From Eubacterium sp. (lineage in GTDB: Bacteria; Bacillota; Clostridia; Peptostreptococcales; Anaerovoracaceae): DNA of 64,000 nt. The stretch lies in contig JAFWHX010000013.1 of assembly GCA_017533915.1 (NCBI GenBank), positions 1 through 64,000 of the forward strand, given 5' to 3'. Positions 36,342 to 44,278 of the stretch are shown piece by piece. The number at the start of each line of letters is the position of its first letter. Within the stretch, counting starts at the first letter, position 1. A program made the position numbers and the translations under genes. The notes beneath the pieces were generated by a model. The model saw only the letters and a list, made by a program, of their open reading frames with translations. It was not told where the DNA came from and searched no databases.

Positions 36342-36904
36342 GTCTACAGAATGATCAAAATCGTGCAAAATGGTATCCTTTTCGCGTCTTTTTTCACTCT
36401 GTAGACGGAATCGTGGGTTTTCTGGCTGTTTTCGTCTACAGAATGATCAAAATCATGCAAACTGGTATCCTTTTCGCGTCTTTTTTGCTTTTTGTAGACG
36501 GAATCATGGGTTTCATGGCTGTTTCTGTCTACAGAATGAGTAAAATCATGCAAAATGGTATCCTTTTCGTTAGTTTTCCGTTTTCTGTAGACGGAATCAA
36601 TGCTTTTCTGGCCATTTCTGTCTACAGAATGAGTAAAATCATGCAAAGTGATATCATTTTCGTTAGTTTTCTGCTTTCTGTAGACGGAATCATTTGTTTT
36701 CCAGTCGTTTCCGTCTACAGAATGTGTAAAAACGTGCAAAGTGATATCATTTTCGTTAGTTTTCTGCTTTCTGTAGACGGAATCAATGGTTTTCTGGCTA
36801 TTTCTGTCTACAGAATGAGTAAAAATATGCAAAATGATATCATTTTCGTTAGTTTCCTGCTTTCTGTAGACGGAATCAATGCTTTCCCGGCCATTTCTGT
36901 CTAC
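36342..36904. repeat. Tandem repeat array, six units of 93 bp, with internal inverted repeats
   Basis: GTCTACAGA recurs at 36342, 36434, 36527, 36620, 36713 and 36806, with a partial copy at 36899; the period is 93 bp (92 for the first unit). Within each unit GTCTACAGA is matched about 47 bp later by its reverse complement TCTGTAGAC or a near copy. Because 93 is a multiple of 3, long frames stay open on both strands (191 codons minus, 171 plus), but neither has a plausible ribosome binding site and one breaks in the 92-bp unit, so I treat the array as non-coding. Between hrcA (36130) and the next gene (37027) there is otherwise only the CIRCE/promoter region and about 100 bp leader. Confidence 0.9.
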
Positions 36905-37026
36905 GAGCAGCCTGATCATATTGAATGACTGACTGCAGATTACCTTAAAGTAAAAGTTATACCATATGCTGTGTGTTTGTGGTAAAATATGTTACAGGGG
37001 TATGATGTCAGCAGGCAGGGTGCATT

Positions 37027-37395
37027 ATGTCAAACACTAAGAACAATAAAAAGAAAGATAACTCTCACGACGAGTTTGAAGAACGCATAATGAATGTCGA
37101 CGTACAGTATGAGGACATACCTGTCGACAAGAAAGATCCTGTGATCATGAAATCCAGGGCGATCCAGCAGGCCCATACCATGGCTATGGCTGGCATCATC
37201 ACATCTATAGTCCCTATCATCGGACTTATACTGGGTATCCTTTCCTTCCTCAAGCTGAAAGGTCTTGGACAGATCCCGTATGATCTGAGAATGCGCTATG
37301 CATCAGCCAAAGCTCTCTCTAAAGGCGCCATTGCCGCAAGCATTGTGATGATGGTCATAATGGGCGTGGTGCTTTCGACAGGCATGATAAAGTGA
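37027..37395 (+). CDS. Small two-helix membrane protein of unknown function
   Basis: A 122-residue protein not assigned to a family. Residues 1-50 are charged and cytoplasmic-looking; two hydrophobic helices lie near 55-76 (AMAGIITSIVPIIGLILGILSF) and 99-118 (GAIAASIVMMVIMGVVLSTG). The layout resembles DUF4190-type proteins, but this is a loose likeness. GGGTG precedes the ATG, and TAAAAT at 36983-36988 is a possible -10 box. A strong terminator follows, so it is a single-gene unit set between two repeat arrays. Confidence 0.7.
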   Translation: MSNTKNNKKKDNSHDEFEERIMNVDVQYEDIPVDKKDPVIMKSRAIQQAHTMAMAGIITSIVPIIGLILGILSFLKLKGLGQIPYDLRMRYASAKALSKGAIAASIVMMVIMGVVLSTGMIK

Positions 37396-37420
37396 CGGCG
37401 TCATCAAAATCTATACGTAA

Positions 37421-37447
37421 AAACAGCGCTCGAAGCGCTGTTTTTTT
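37421..37447 (+). terminator. Terminator after the small membrane protein gene
   Basis: A 10-bp perfect stem (AAACAGCGCT at 37421-37430 with AGCGCTGTTT at 37434-37443, loop CGA) is followed by a T run. The A run before it lets it work from the other side too. Confidence 0.9.
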
Positions 37448-37459
37448 GCAAAGTTGTCA

Positions 37460-37583
37460 ATAGTGACGATTCTTTTTGACATCTATTTACATAGTGACGA
37501 TTCTCTTCGACATCTATTGACATCGGGACGGCTCTTTTTGACATCTATTTATATATGGACGGCTCTTTTTGACAGCTATTTAT
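37460..37583. repeat. Tandem repeat, four copies of 31 bp
   Basis: Units start at 37460, 37491, 37522 and 37553 and share GACGATTCTTTTTGACATCT or close variants (GACGGCTC in copies 3 and 4). The array starts 13 bp after the terminator and ends about 55 bp before the stop of the zinc-ribbon gene. Confidence 0.85.
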
Positions 37584-37639
37584 GTCAAATTTTATCCAGC
37601 TTCCTGCAGTCCCGGCTTGAAGTACTTTGATCTTCTTCA

Positions 37640-38308
37640 CTACATCATTCTGCTCAGCCCCGGCCATCTTACTTCAGTAAGCTCATCTGTTTCGGGACTC
37701 ACTCTTGCAGAGCTTACGTCGACCTCTGGCTCATTTCTGGTTTCCCTTGTCTTAAGGCTCTCCTTAAACTCATTGTACTCTTTGACATACTGTTCGTATT
37801 CCTCAAGACGCCTTGGGTATGATTCTTTATCCTCTTTGTCCGTCAGTCCGTTAGCCCACTTTCCGACAAGTCCTCCGATCACTGCGCATACTGCAGCCGA
37901 TACTGCCATCCAGACAGCGCTGTTAGTGAATACCATTATAAACAATCCGAGAAGCATGCCCACTATTCCGCAGCCTACAGCAAAGGCTATAATGGAAGTC
38001 ACATGACCGCCGCTTATCTCTTTTGGCTTGACGGGTTCCAGCATGTTCTCCCAGGATTGGTGCGCGCCACAGTACGGGCAGCAGTGATGCGATCCTCCAT
38101 TTGAGAAGTTGAGCTTTTTCCAGTCTCGCTCGCTGACAAGGTTCTCCAGGCCTTTTTTAGCGTTCATCGCATCTACGGAATCTGCAATGTTATTCAATGT
38201 ATTTCCAAGGAGCGATGAATTGTTATCCATTACATGACGTGCTATGACCCCATCGATACGTTCCCCGCATTCTTCACAGGTCGTATGATAGTTCATCAAA
38301 ACATACAT
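37640..38308 (-). CDS. Membrane protein with N-terminal zinc ribbon, unknown function
   Basis: A 222-residue protein starting at ATG 38308 (MYVLMNYHTTCEECGERIDG) with GGAGGTAGGAAT upstream. Two cysteine pairs, CEEC (near residue 12) and CPYC (near 78), suggest a zinc ribbon, though they are some 60 residues apart. Two membrane helices lie at about 103-125 and 130-150. The C-terminal third is charged and probably coiled (RRLEEYEQYVKEYNEFKESLKTRE). No family was recognised. The gene sits between two tandem-repeat arrays; the upstream one (38321-38480) abuts its ribosome binding site. Confidence 0.75.
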   Translation of the reverse strand: MYVLMNYHTTCEECGERIDGVIARHVMDNNSSLLGNTLNNIADSVDAMNAKKGLENLVSERDWKKLNFSNGGSHHCCPYCGAHQSWENMLEPVKPKEISGGHVTSIIAFAVGCGIVGMLLGLFIMVFTNSAVWMAVSAAVCAVIGGLVGKWANGLTDKEDKESYPRRLEEYEQYVKEYNEFKESLKTRETRNEPEVDVSSARVSPETDELTEVRWPGLSRMM

Positions 38309-38320
38309 ATTCCTACCTCC

Positions 38321-38480
38321 ATCCTTGCACAAACAGCACCAACATCCTATTTGTCATATCATCCTTGCACAAACAGCGCCAGCGTCCTGTTTGTTATATC
38401 ATCCTTACACAAACAGCACCAACATCCTGTTTGTCATATCATCCTTACACAAACAGCGACAGTATCTTATTTGATATATC
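38321..38480. repeat. Tandem repeat, four copies of 40 bp, overlapping the hemW 3' end
   Basis: Units at 38321-38360, 38361-38400, 38401-38440 and 38441-38480 share ATCCTTGCACAAACAGC and end in CATATC or close variants. Each carries CAAACAG and, in most copies, CTGTTTG, so each can form a hairpin. The fourth unit is the last 11 codons and stop of hemW (stop 38445-38447); on the minus strand the other units still resemble that coding end (D-[IM]-[ST]-N-[KR]-x-L-x-L-F-V). The array looks like repeated duplication of the gene's end. Confidence 0.9.
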
Positions 38481-39665
38481 AAAACCCTTCTCTGTCACTG
38501 TCAGTCTGCCGTTTTCTTCGATGATATCTCCATCCGCAGCAAATTCCTTCAGCTCATCCTGCGCGTCCGGAAAAATCTCCCATACAGACTTTCCAAATCT
38601 GGATCTGAAGTCAGCTTCACTGATCCCTTCCGTCAGCCTGAGCCCCGTTATCATGTAATCTGCCGCATTGTCGAATCCGCTGTTCACATGATCTTCCAGA
38701 AGCTCACTTTCCGGAAATCCCTGATCAGCAAAATCTCTATACCCAGCGCCGGGATTCGTTTTTCTCACACCATCCATGAATGAACTGGCGGAAGCTCCTA
38801 TTCCGAGATAATCGCAGAAAGTCCAGTACTTCATATTGTGCCTGCATTCTTTACCCGGAAGAGCCGCATTTGAGATCTCATACTGTCTGTATCCACTTTC
38901 ACGCAGCGTCTGTATCGCCGAGTGATACATCCACCTGTCTTCTTCATCCGTCACAGGCACCATGTCACCCATCTTGTAGTCTTTATAGAATCGTGTACCT
39001 TCTTCGATCTGAAGGCTGTAGAACGACACGTGCTCAGGGAGCATGCTCGCAAGCTCATCTATCGTGTCTGCCCATGTTTTTGTTGTCTGCCCCGGCACTC
39101 CAAAGATGAGATCCATGCTCACATTATCGAATCCGGCTGTTCGTGAATCATCAAAAGCCCGTCTGGCGTCGTCTGCTGAATGTATCCTCCCGAGCGTCCT
39201 GAGCACTCCGTCATCAAAGGACTGCACCCCGAGCGACAGCCTGTTCACACCGGCCTGCCTGTACGATCTCAGTCGTTCTACACCCGAGTAGTTCCCTGCT
39301 TTCTCAGCGCCGAATGCAACAACATATGATTCACTCTCATGGTCTCCGGCGATCGTCCCCGGATTCGCTTCCATTGAAATCTCACAGTCATCCGAAACAT
39401 CATATAAAGATGAGATCTCATCGATCATCTCACTTATCAGTCCAGGCTCTGCAAGAGACGGTGTGCCTCCTCCGAAGTATATGGAATCAACGAGATGTGA
39501 GCCCTCGTCTTCTTTTCTCCGGAACTCCAGCTCCTTCCTGAGGATCTTGAAATACTCGTAGATCTCTTCCCGTCCGTCATTTCCGCATGCATTTGAATAG
39601 AACCCGCAGTATGGGCATCTTCTCACGCAGAATGGTATATGGATGTAGATCCCTAGTGGTTTCAT
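38445..39665 (-). CDS. hemW: HemW-type radical SAM heme chaperone (coproporphyrinogen oxidase-like)
   Basis: A 406-residue radical SAM protein. The iron-sulfur motif is [10 protein letters not shown] (residues about 12-21), followed by [12 protein letters not shown] and the SAM-binding and HemN-like C-terminal domain ([20 protein letters not shown]). HemW proteins bind heme and hand it to respiratory enzymes; they are no longer regarded as coproporphyrinogen dehydrogenases. Its start overlaps the lepA stop by 4 bp. The C-terminus lies within the tandem-repeat array at 38321-38480. Confidence 0.93.
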   Translation of the reverse strand: MKPLGIYIHIPFCVRRCPYCGFYSNACGNDGREEIYEYFKILRKELEFRRKEDEGSHLVDSIYFGGGTPSLAEPGLISEMIDEISSLYDVSDDCEISMEANPGTIAGDHESESYVVAFGAEKAGNYSGVERLRSYRQAGVNRLSLGVQSFDDGVLRTLGRIHSADDARRAFDDSRTAGFDNVSMDLIFGVPGQTTKTWADTIDELASMLPEHVSFYSLQIEEGTRFYKDYKMGDMVPVTDEEDRWMYHSAIQTLRESGYRQYEISNAALPGKECRHNMKYWTFCDYLGIGASASSFMDGVRKTNPGAGYRDFADQGFPESELLEDHVNSGFDNAADYMITGLRLTEGISEADFRSRFGKSVWEIFPDAQDELKEFAADGDIIEENGRLTVTEKGFDISNKILSLFV

Positions 39666-41482
39666 GATTTGTTGTCATCGTATTTAAGGACAGCCGTAAA
39701 CGCCTCCTGCGGAACATCGACTTTTCCGAAGCTTCTCATGCGCTTTTTGCCTTCCTTCTGCTTTTCCAGAAGTTTCTTTTTACGTGAGATGTCGCCGCCG
39801 TAGCATTTTGCTATAACATCTTTTCTGTAAGCTTTGACGGTCTCACGGGCTATCACCTTCTGGCCTACAGCTGCCTGGATCGGCACCTCGAACTGGTGCA
39901 TCGGGATTATCTCCTTGAGCTTCTCGCAGACGAAGCGGCCGCGCGTATATGCTTCGGACTCATGGACTATCATGGAGAATGCGTCCACGAGTTCTTTGTT
40001 CAGAAGGACATCCAGCTTGACAAGCTTGGATTCACGATAGCAGAGGAATTCGTAATCGATCGATCCATAGCCTTTGGTCTTTGATTTCAGAGCGTCAAAG
40101 AAATCGTATATCACTTCATTCAGCGGAAGCTCGTAGTGAAGCGTGACACGTTCTGGAGTTATGTATTCCATTGAAAGCATGGTGCCCCTTCTGTTCTGGC
40201 ACAGATCCATGATAGATCCGACATAGTCTTTCGGGATCATGATGTCAGCTTTTACTATAGGCTCCTCTATGTGTGATATCTCTGACGGGTCCGGAAGATC
40301 CGACGGGTTCTGTATGAACTGTTCCGTTCCGTCAGATCTCACTACTTTATAGAGCACGCTCGGCGATGTCGTTACTACCGCAAGGTCGAACTCGCGCTCC
40401 AGCCTCTCGACTATGATCTCCATATGGAGCAGCCCAAGGAAGCCGCAGCGAAAACCAAATCCGAGCGCAGTCGAAGTCTCCGGCTCGAACCTGAATGCCG
40501 CGTCATTTACCTGCAGCTTTTCCAGCGCGTCTTTTACAGGCTCGTACTTTTCCCCTTCCGCAGGATAGATCCCGCAATAAACCATTGACTGAACCTTTTT
40601 GTAGCCCGGGAGCGGTCTTTCCGTAGGGTGTTCGGCGTTAGTGACCGTATCGCCTACGCGGGCGTCCGCGACTCTTTTGATCGCGGCACAGATATATCCG
40701 ACGTCACCGGCGCGAAGATACTTTGTCGGTACATGCCCAGGCGCCATCACGCCTACTTCCGTGACTTCATAAGCTTTACCCGATGCCATCAGCTTCATCG
40801 TATCGCCGACTTTCACCGATCCGTCAAAGACTCGCACGAAGATCACAACGCCCTTGTAGTTGTCGTACTTAGAATCAAAGATCAAAGCCTTCAGCGGCTT
40901 GTCTGTATCACCTGAAGGCGCAGGGATAGTATGGACTATCGCTTCCAGAAGATCAGTGATGCCTGTGCCCTCTTTTGCTGATATGAGCGGGGCGTCTTCG
41001 GCGTCAAGGCCTATCATCTCTTCTATCTCCTGCTTCGTCTCGTCAGGACGCGCGCTTGCAAGATCCATCTTGTTCAGGCACGGCAGGATCTCCAGATCTT
41101 CGTCCAGGGCAAGGTAGACGTTTCCCATCGTCTGGGCTTCCACGCCCTGCGTGGCATCTACAACGAGCACTGCGCCTTCGCACGCGGCAAGGCTCCTGGA
41201 CACCTCATAATTAAAGTCGACATGTCCCGGTGTATCGATAAGGTTAAAGATATATTCATTGCCATCCTGTGACTTGTAGACGAGCCTCGTCGTCTGCAGC
41301 TTGATCGTGATGCCGCGTTCACGCTCCAGGTCCATGTTATCCAGGAACTGCTCCTTCATATCTCTGTGCGCGACAAGGCCGGTGTTCTCGATCAGCCTGT
41401 CTGCCAGCGTGGATTTTCCATGGTCTATATGTGCTATTATACTGAAATTTCTTATATATTTCTGATATTCGTTGTCGTCCAT
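39662..41482 (-). CDS. lepA: Elongation factor 4 (LepA)
   Basis: A 606-residue translational GTPase that acts on stalled or initiating ribosomes. GTPase motifs: [16 protein letters not shown] (about 14-29), [19 protein letters not shown]. Domains II-III and the LepA-specific C-terminal domain ([23 protein letters not shown] near 570) are intact. It heads the lepA-hemW pair, which in many Firmicutes directly precedes hrcA; here two small genes and three repeat arrays separate hemW from hrcA. Confidence 0.98.
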   Translation of the reverse strand: MDDNEYQKYIRNFSIIAHIDHGKSTLADRLIENTGLVAHRDMKEQFLDNMDLERERGITIKLQTTRLVYKSQDGNEYIFNLIDTPGHVDFNYEVSRSLAACEGAVLVVDATQGVEAQTMGNVYLALDEDLEILPCLNKMDLASARPDETKQEIEEMIGLDAEDAPLISAKEGTGITDLLEAIVHTIPAPSGDTDKPLKALIFDSKYDNYKGVVIFVRVFDGSVKVGDTMKLMASGKAYEVTEVGVMAPGHVPTKYLRAGDVGYICAAIKRVADARVGDTVTNAEHPTERPLPGYKKVQSMVYCGIYPAEGEKYEPVKDALEKLQVNDAAFRFEPETSTALGFGFRCGFLGLLHMEIIVERLEREFDLAVVTTSPSVLYKVVRSDGTEQFIQNPSDLPDPSEISHIEEPIVKADIMIPKDYVGSIMDLCQNRRGTMLSMEYITPERVTLHYELPLNEVIYDFFDALKSKTKGYGSIDYEFLCYRESKLVKLDVLLNKELVDAFSMIVHESEAYTRGRFVCEKLKEIIPMHQFEVPIQAAVGQKVIARETVKAYRKDVIAKCYGGDISRKKKLLEKQKEGKKRMRSFGKVDVPQEAFTAVLKYDDNKS

Positions 41483-41777
41483 TTATCGTCCCTGTCAGCT
41501 GTGATATCACAGAGCTCAACTGTCCGCTGCGGAACAGTATCCTGCTCTGTTTAAATTAATACTACTGCATTGTCTTATCATATTTATAATACTGTTTTAT
41601 TTTATCATATTCTTATTCGCTTTGAAAATATAAGTGATATAATAGATTTACTGAGCGCTGCCCATAACAGCCTGAAATAGACGGCGCTGATCAACTCAAT
41701 ACCGGTCTCATGGAGCACGGATTGTCGACGGGTCCATGCTCACATGTGATCATCTATTTCTGAAACAGAGGTATATT
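41483..41777. other. Divergent intergenic region with inverted repeats upstream of the basic HNH-repeat protein
   Basis: About 295 bp between lepA and the gene at 41778. It is A/T-rich near lepA. TATAAT at 41637-41642 is a probable -10 box for the rightward gene. The roughly 115-nt leader after it holds AGCGCTG/CGGCGCT (41655-41690) and GAGCA/TGCTC (41713-41741) inverted repeats, so it may fold, but I recognise no known riboswitch. Confidence 0.45.
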
Positions 41778-42167
41778 ATGAAAGCCGAAAAAACTTCTGA
41801 TCAGACTCATTTGACACGGGAAGAAGCAATAGCCGCTTTACAGAAGCTGGCTTCTGATCTGGGCCATAATCCAAAAAAGAGCGAGCTGCCGCCTGATCTT
41901 CACAACCAGATAAGGTCGCTTTTCGGGAAGTGGTGTTATGCCCAGGAGGCAGCGGGTCTTGTAGTCCCATCTGAAAGAGTTCAGGAAAAGAGAAGAAAAC
42001 GCGAGGAGCATAAAGCAAGGGTAGCTGAGCGGCAGAAGCAGCGCGAGCAGGAAAAGGAAAAGGACAGGCATAAACATAAGCAGCGCGGCCAGGCGAAGCG
42101 CCAGCAAAAAGATAACGATAAAAACACAAGGAACAAAATCACTTCCTACCATCCTCCTGAAGACTGA
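41778..42167 (+). CDS. Small basic protein with a homing-endonuclease-associated (HNH_repeat-like) motif
   Basis: A 129-residue protein starting at ATG 41778 with AGAGG 7 nt upstream. Residues 13-62 (REEAIAALQKLASDLGHNPKKSEL through FGKWCYAQEAAGLVVPS) resemble the repeat that accompanies HNH homing endonucleases and that binds DNA as a small helical module. The rest (about 65-129) is a highly charged lysine/arginine/glutamine-rich helix. There is no nuclease domain. A nucleic-acid-binding role is inferred. It lies between lepA and rpsT with its own long leader. Confidence 0.6.
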   Translation: MKAEKTSDQTHLTREEAIAALQKLASDLGHNPKKSELPPDLHNQIRSLFGKWCYAQEAAGLVVPSERVQEKRRKREEHKARVAERQKQREQEKEKDRHKHKQRGQAKRQQKDNDKNTRNKITSYHPPED

Positions 42168-42240
42168 TCATTTTCATGAAGATATCGATCCCGATGATCA
42201 TATGAAGAATGAAGTATGATGTAAATACTTCTGTTTTTGC

Positions 42241-42269
42241 TTGCAATGACAATTATGCTGTTGTATACT
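42241..42269 (+). promoter_or_regulatory. rpsT promoter
   Basis: TTGCAA (42241-42246) and TATACT (42264-42269) are 17 bp apart, 56 bp before the rpsT start. Confidence 0.75.
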
Positions 42270-42325
42270 GTTACTTGCGAATTTCATTAATATTGCTTAT
42301 TTTGAAAGAATGTGGGGTGAAAAAC

Positions 42326-42598
42326 ATGGCAAATATCAAATCCGCAAAAAAGAGAATCAAAGTTACAGAAAAGAAAACTGCTATCAACAGACGTATCAAA
42401 GATGAGCTGAAGAGCATCATCAAGTCATACAACAAGGCGTTAGCAGCAGATGACCTCGTTGGGGCTGAGGAGCTCAGAGCAAGGGCTGAGAAGAAATTCA
42501 TGCAGGCCGCTGCTCATCACACGATCTCCAGGCAGGCTGCCAGCCACAAGGTGTCACAGGTAACCAAAAAACTCAACGCTGCGAAGGCAGCAAAATAA
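42326..42598 (+). CDS. rpsT: 30S ribosomal protein S20
   Basis: A 90-residue protein that binds 16S rRNA. The start is ATG 42326 (MANIKSAKKRIKVTEKKTA) with GGGGTG upstream; a longer frame would cover the promoter. The typical end with HTISRQAASHKVSQVTKKLN is present. It is a single-gene unit with its own promoter and terminator, close to lepA as in many Firmicutes. Confidence 0.98.
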   Translation: MANIKSAKKRIKVTEKKTAINRRIKDELKSIIKSYNKALAADDLVGAEELRARAEKKFMQAAAHHTISRQAASHKVSQVTKKLNAAKAAK

Positions 42599-42652
42599 GC
42601 TCACCCGTCCCCACACACGTGCATACGCTTAATGCACAAGATCGAAAGAGCG

Positions 42653-42687
42653 AAAAACCACGGAATGTGTCTCCCGTGGTTTTTTTA
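42653..42687. terminator. Terminator after rpsT
   Basis: An 8-bp stem (AACCACGG/CCGTGGTT) with A run before and T7 after; it can also stop the convergent deoD transcript. Confidence 0.85.
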
Positions 42688-42766
42688 TTTCTTATATCGG
42701 ATTTCGATCGTGGACATGCACGATCCAGAGCTCCATATAGCTCCTACAGCTTAATCGCTATAATTG

Positions 42767-43477
42767 CTACAGCTTTATCGCTGTTTCCAGAGCCAGCTTC
42801 ATCATATTGTCTTCACCGCTCTCACGGTCTTCGTTACTCGCCCTTTCACCTGTAACGAAATGATCTGTTATCGTAAGGACTGCAAGCGCGTTCTTCCTGT
42901 GATACGCGGCGTTCATATAAAGCGCCGCCGTCTCCATCTCTACAGCGAGTACGTTCAGCCTCGCCCATCTTCTCCACCATTCATCTCCTAACTCATAGAA
43001 AAGATCTCCGGAAACTATATTCCCGGCAGTGAAGTCGATGCCAAGTTCGTTCCCGGCTTCCTGCATCTTCAGAAGTATATCATAGCTGCAGGACGGCGAA
43101 TACGTTCCCGGTACTTTGAATACGTGCTGATAGTTGGAGTCAGTAGATGCCGCGAGTCCGACGACGAGATCTCCGATCTTGATATTCTCATGGAACGATC
43201 CGGCTGTACCTATCCTTATCACGTTGTCTACATCAAAGTCATTGAACAGCTCCCACGAATAGATACCCATCGAGGGCATTCCCATGCCGCTTCCCTGGAT
43301 CGACAGGAGCTTGCCCTTATATGTTCCGGTGAATCCGTACATGTTCCTTATGGAACTGTACATCTGAACGTCTTCCAGGTAATGTTCGGCAATGTACTTA
43401 GCCCTGAGCGGATCGCCCGGCATAAGCACAGTCTTCGCTACAGGTGCCTTGTTATCGATCGCAATATGTAAAGCCAT
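42767..43477 (-). CDS. deoD: Purine-nucleoside phosphorylase (hexameric, DeoD type)
   Basis: A 236-residue enzyme that splits purine nucleosides with phosphate for base salvage. It begins HIAIDNKAPVAKTVLMPGDPLRAKYIAE, with the phosphate loop GDPLRAK, GSGMGMPSMGIYSWELF near 62 and EMETAALYMNAA near 180, all typical of the bacterial family I hexamer. GGAGG precedes the ATG. It is transcribed alone or from within the roughly 100-bp gap after the ABC genes. Confidence 0.96.
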   Translation of the reverse strand: MALHIAIDNKAPVAKTVLMPGDPLRAKYIAEHYLEDVQMYSSIRNMYGFTGTYKGKLLSIQGSGMGMPSMGIYSWELFNDFDVDNVIRIGTAGSFHENIKIGDLVVGLAASTDSNYQHVFKVPGTYSPSCSYDILLKMQEAGNELGIDFTAGNIVSGDLFYELGDEWWRRWARLNVLAVEMETAALYMNAAYHRKNALAVLTITDHFVTGERASNEDRESGEDNMMKLALETAIKL

Positions 43478-43576
43478 ATCTCCTCCTTATTTTCCGGTCA
43501 TACAATTCTCACTATTATTATATATGTCTTTACACCCTTTTTCTATATCAAATCACCTCCAGACGAAACTCTGACA

Positions 43577-44275
43577 CTACCACTCTAGCTCCATAACTGA
43601 CTTGCGATGTGTGTTTTGATCATTCCTGACGATCATGCCGTCCTTCACGCGGATCACTCGGTCTGCCATCTCTGCAAGAGCCTCGTTGTGTGTGACCATT
43701 ATGACAGTCGTGCTGTATTTCCGGTTTACATCGTCCAGGAGCTGAAGAATGTCTTTTGATGTATGATAATCAAGTGCGCCTGTCGGTTCGTCGCAGAGCA
43801 GTATATCAGGGTTCTTTACCACTGCACGTCCGATCGCGGTGCGCTGCTGCTGCCCTCCGGAAAGCTGGCTGGGAAGCTTATCTTTATGTTCCTCCATACC
43901 TAGTACATCGAGCATTTCATCCACGTTGAGCGGGTCCTTGCTCAGATACGCGCCGACTTCTATATTCTCCCTTACAGTAAGGTTGCTGATAAGATTATAC
44001 GACTGGAATACATATCCAAGATGACGCCGCCTGTAATCGGTCAGCTTTTTTTCACCGAAGCTCTCCAGCTCGTCTCCGTTGATGGTAAGCACGCCGGAAT
44101 CTGCATCTTCTATCCCTCCGATAATATTCAGAAGTGTTGATTTCCCTGAACCGGATGGGCCAAGTATAACTGTGAATGAGCCTTTTTCCACTCCGAAGCT
44201 GACGCCTCTCAACGCATAAGTCCTGTTCTCTTCTTCTCCGAATGCCTTTTTTATATCTTTAAGCTCCAGATACAT
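43577..44275 (-). CDS. ABC transporter ATP-binding protein (MacB/LolD type)
   Basis: A 232-residue ATPase partnered with the FtsX-type permease encoded just upstream (3-bp gap). Motifs: Walker [10 protein letters not shown], signature [16 protein letters not shown], Walker [12 protein letters not shown] and switch histidine [10 protein letters not shown]. This subfamily powers mechanotransmission or export of lipids and peptides, often giving resistance to antimicrobial peptides, rather than import. Confidence 0.93.
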   Translation of the reverse strand: MYLELKDIKKAFGEEENRTYALRGVSFGVEKGSFTVILGPSGSGKSTLLNIIGGIEDADSGVLTINGDELESFGEKKLTDYRRRHLGYVFQSYNLISNLTVRENIEVGAYLSKDPLNVDEMLDVLGMEEHKDKLPSQLSGGQQQRTAIGRAVVKNPDILLCDEPTGALDYHTSKDILQLLDDVNRKYSTTVIMVTHNEALAEMADRVIRVKDGMIVRNDQNTHRKSVMELEW

Positions 44276-44278
44276 TTT

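Noticed and set aside
36344-36928. Long open frames on both strands of the 93-bp array as repeat-rich proteins
   Set aside because: The unit length is a multiple of three, so any open frame repeats itself; neither strand has a ribosome binding site, and the first unit is 92 bp and shifts frame.
30283-38480. Tandem repeats as CRISPR arrays
   Set aside because: Units are directly adjacent or separated by only about 9 variable bases, there are no unique 25-40 nt spacers, and no cas genes are present.
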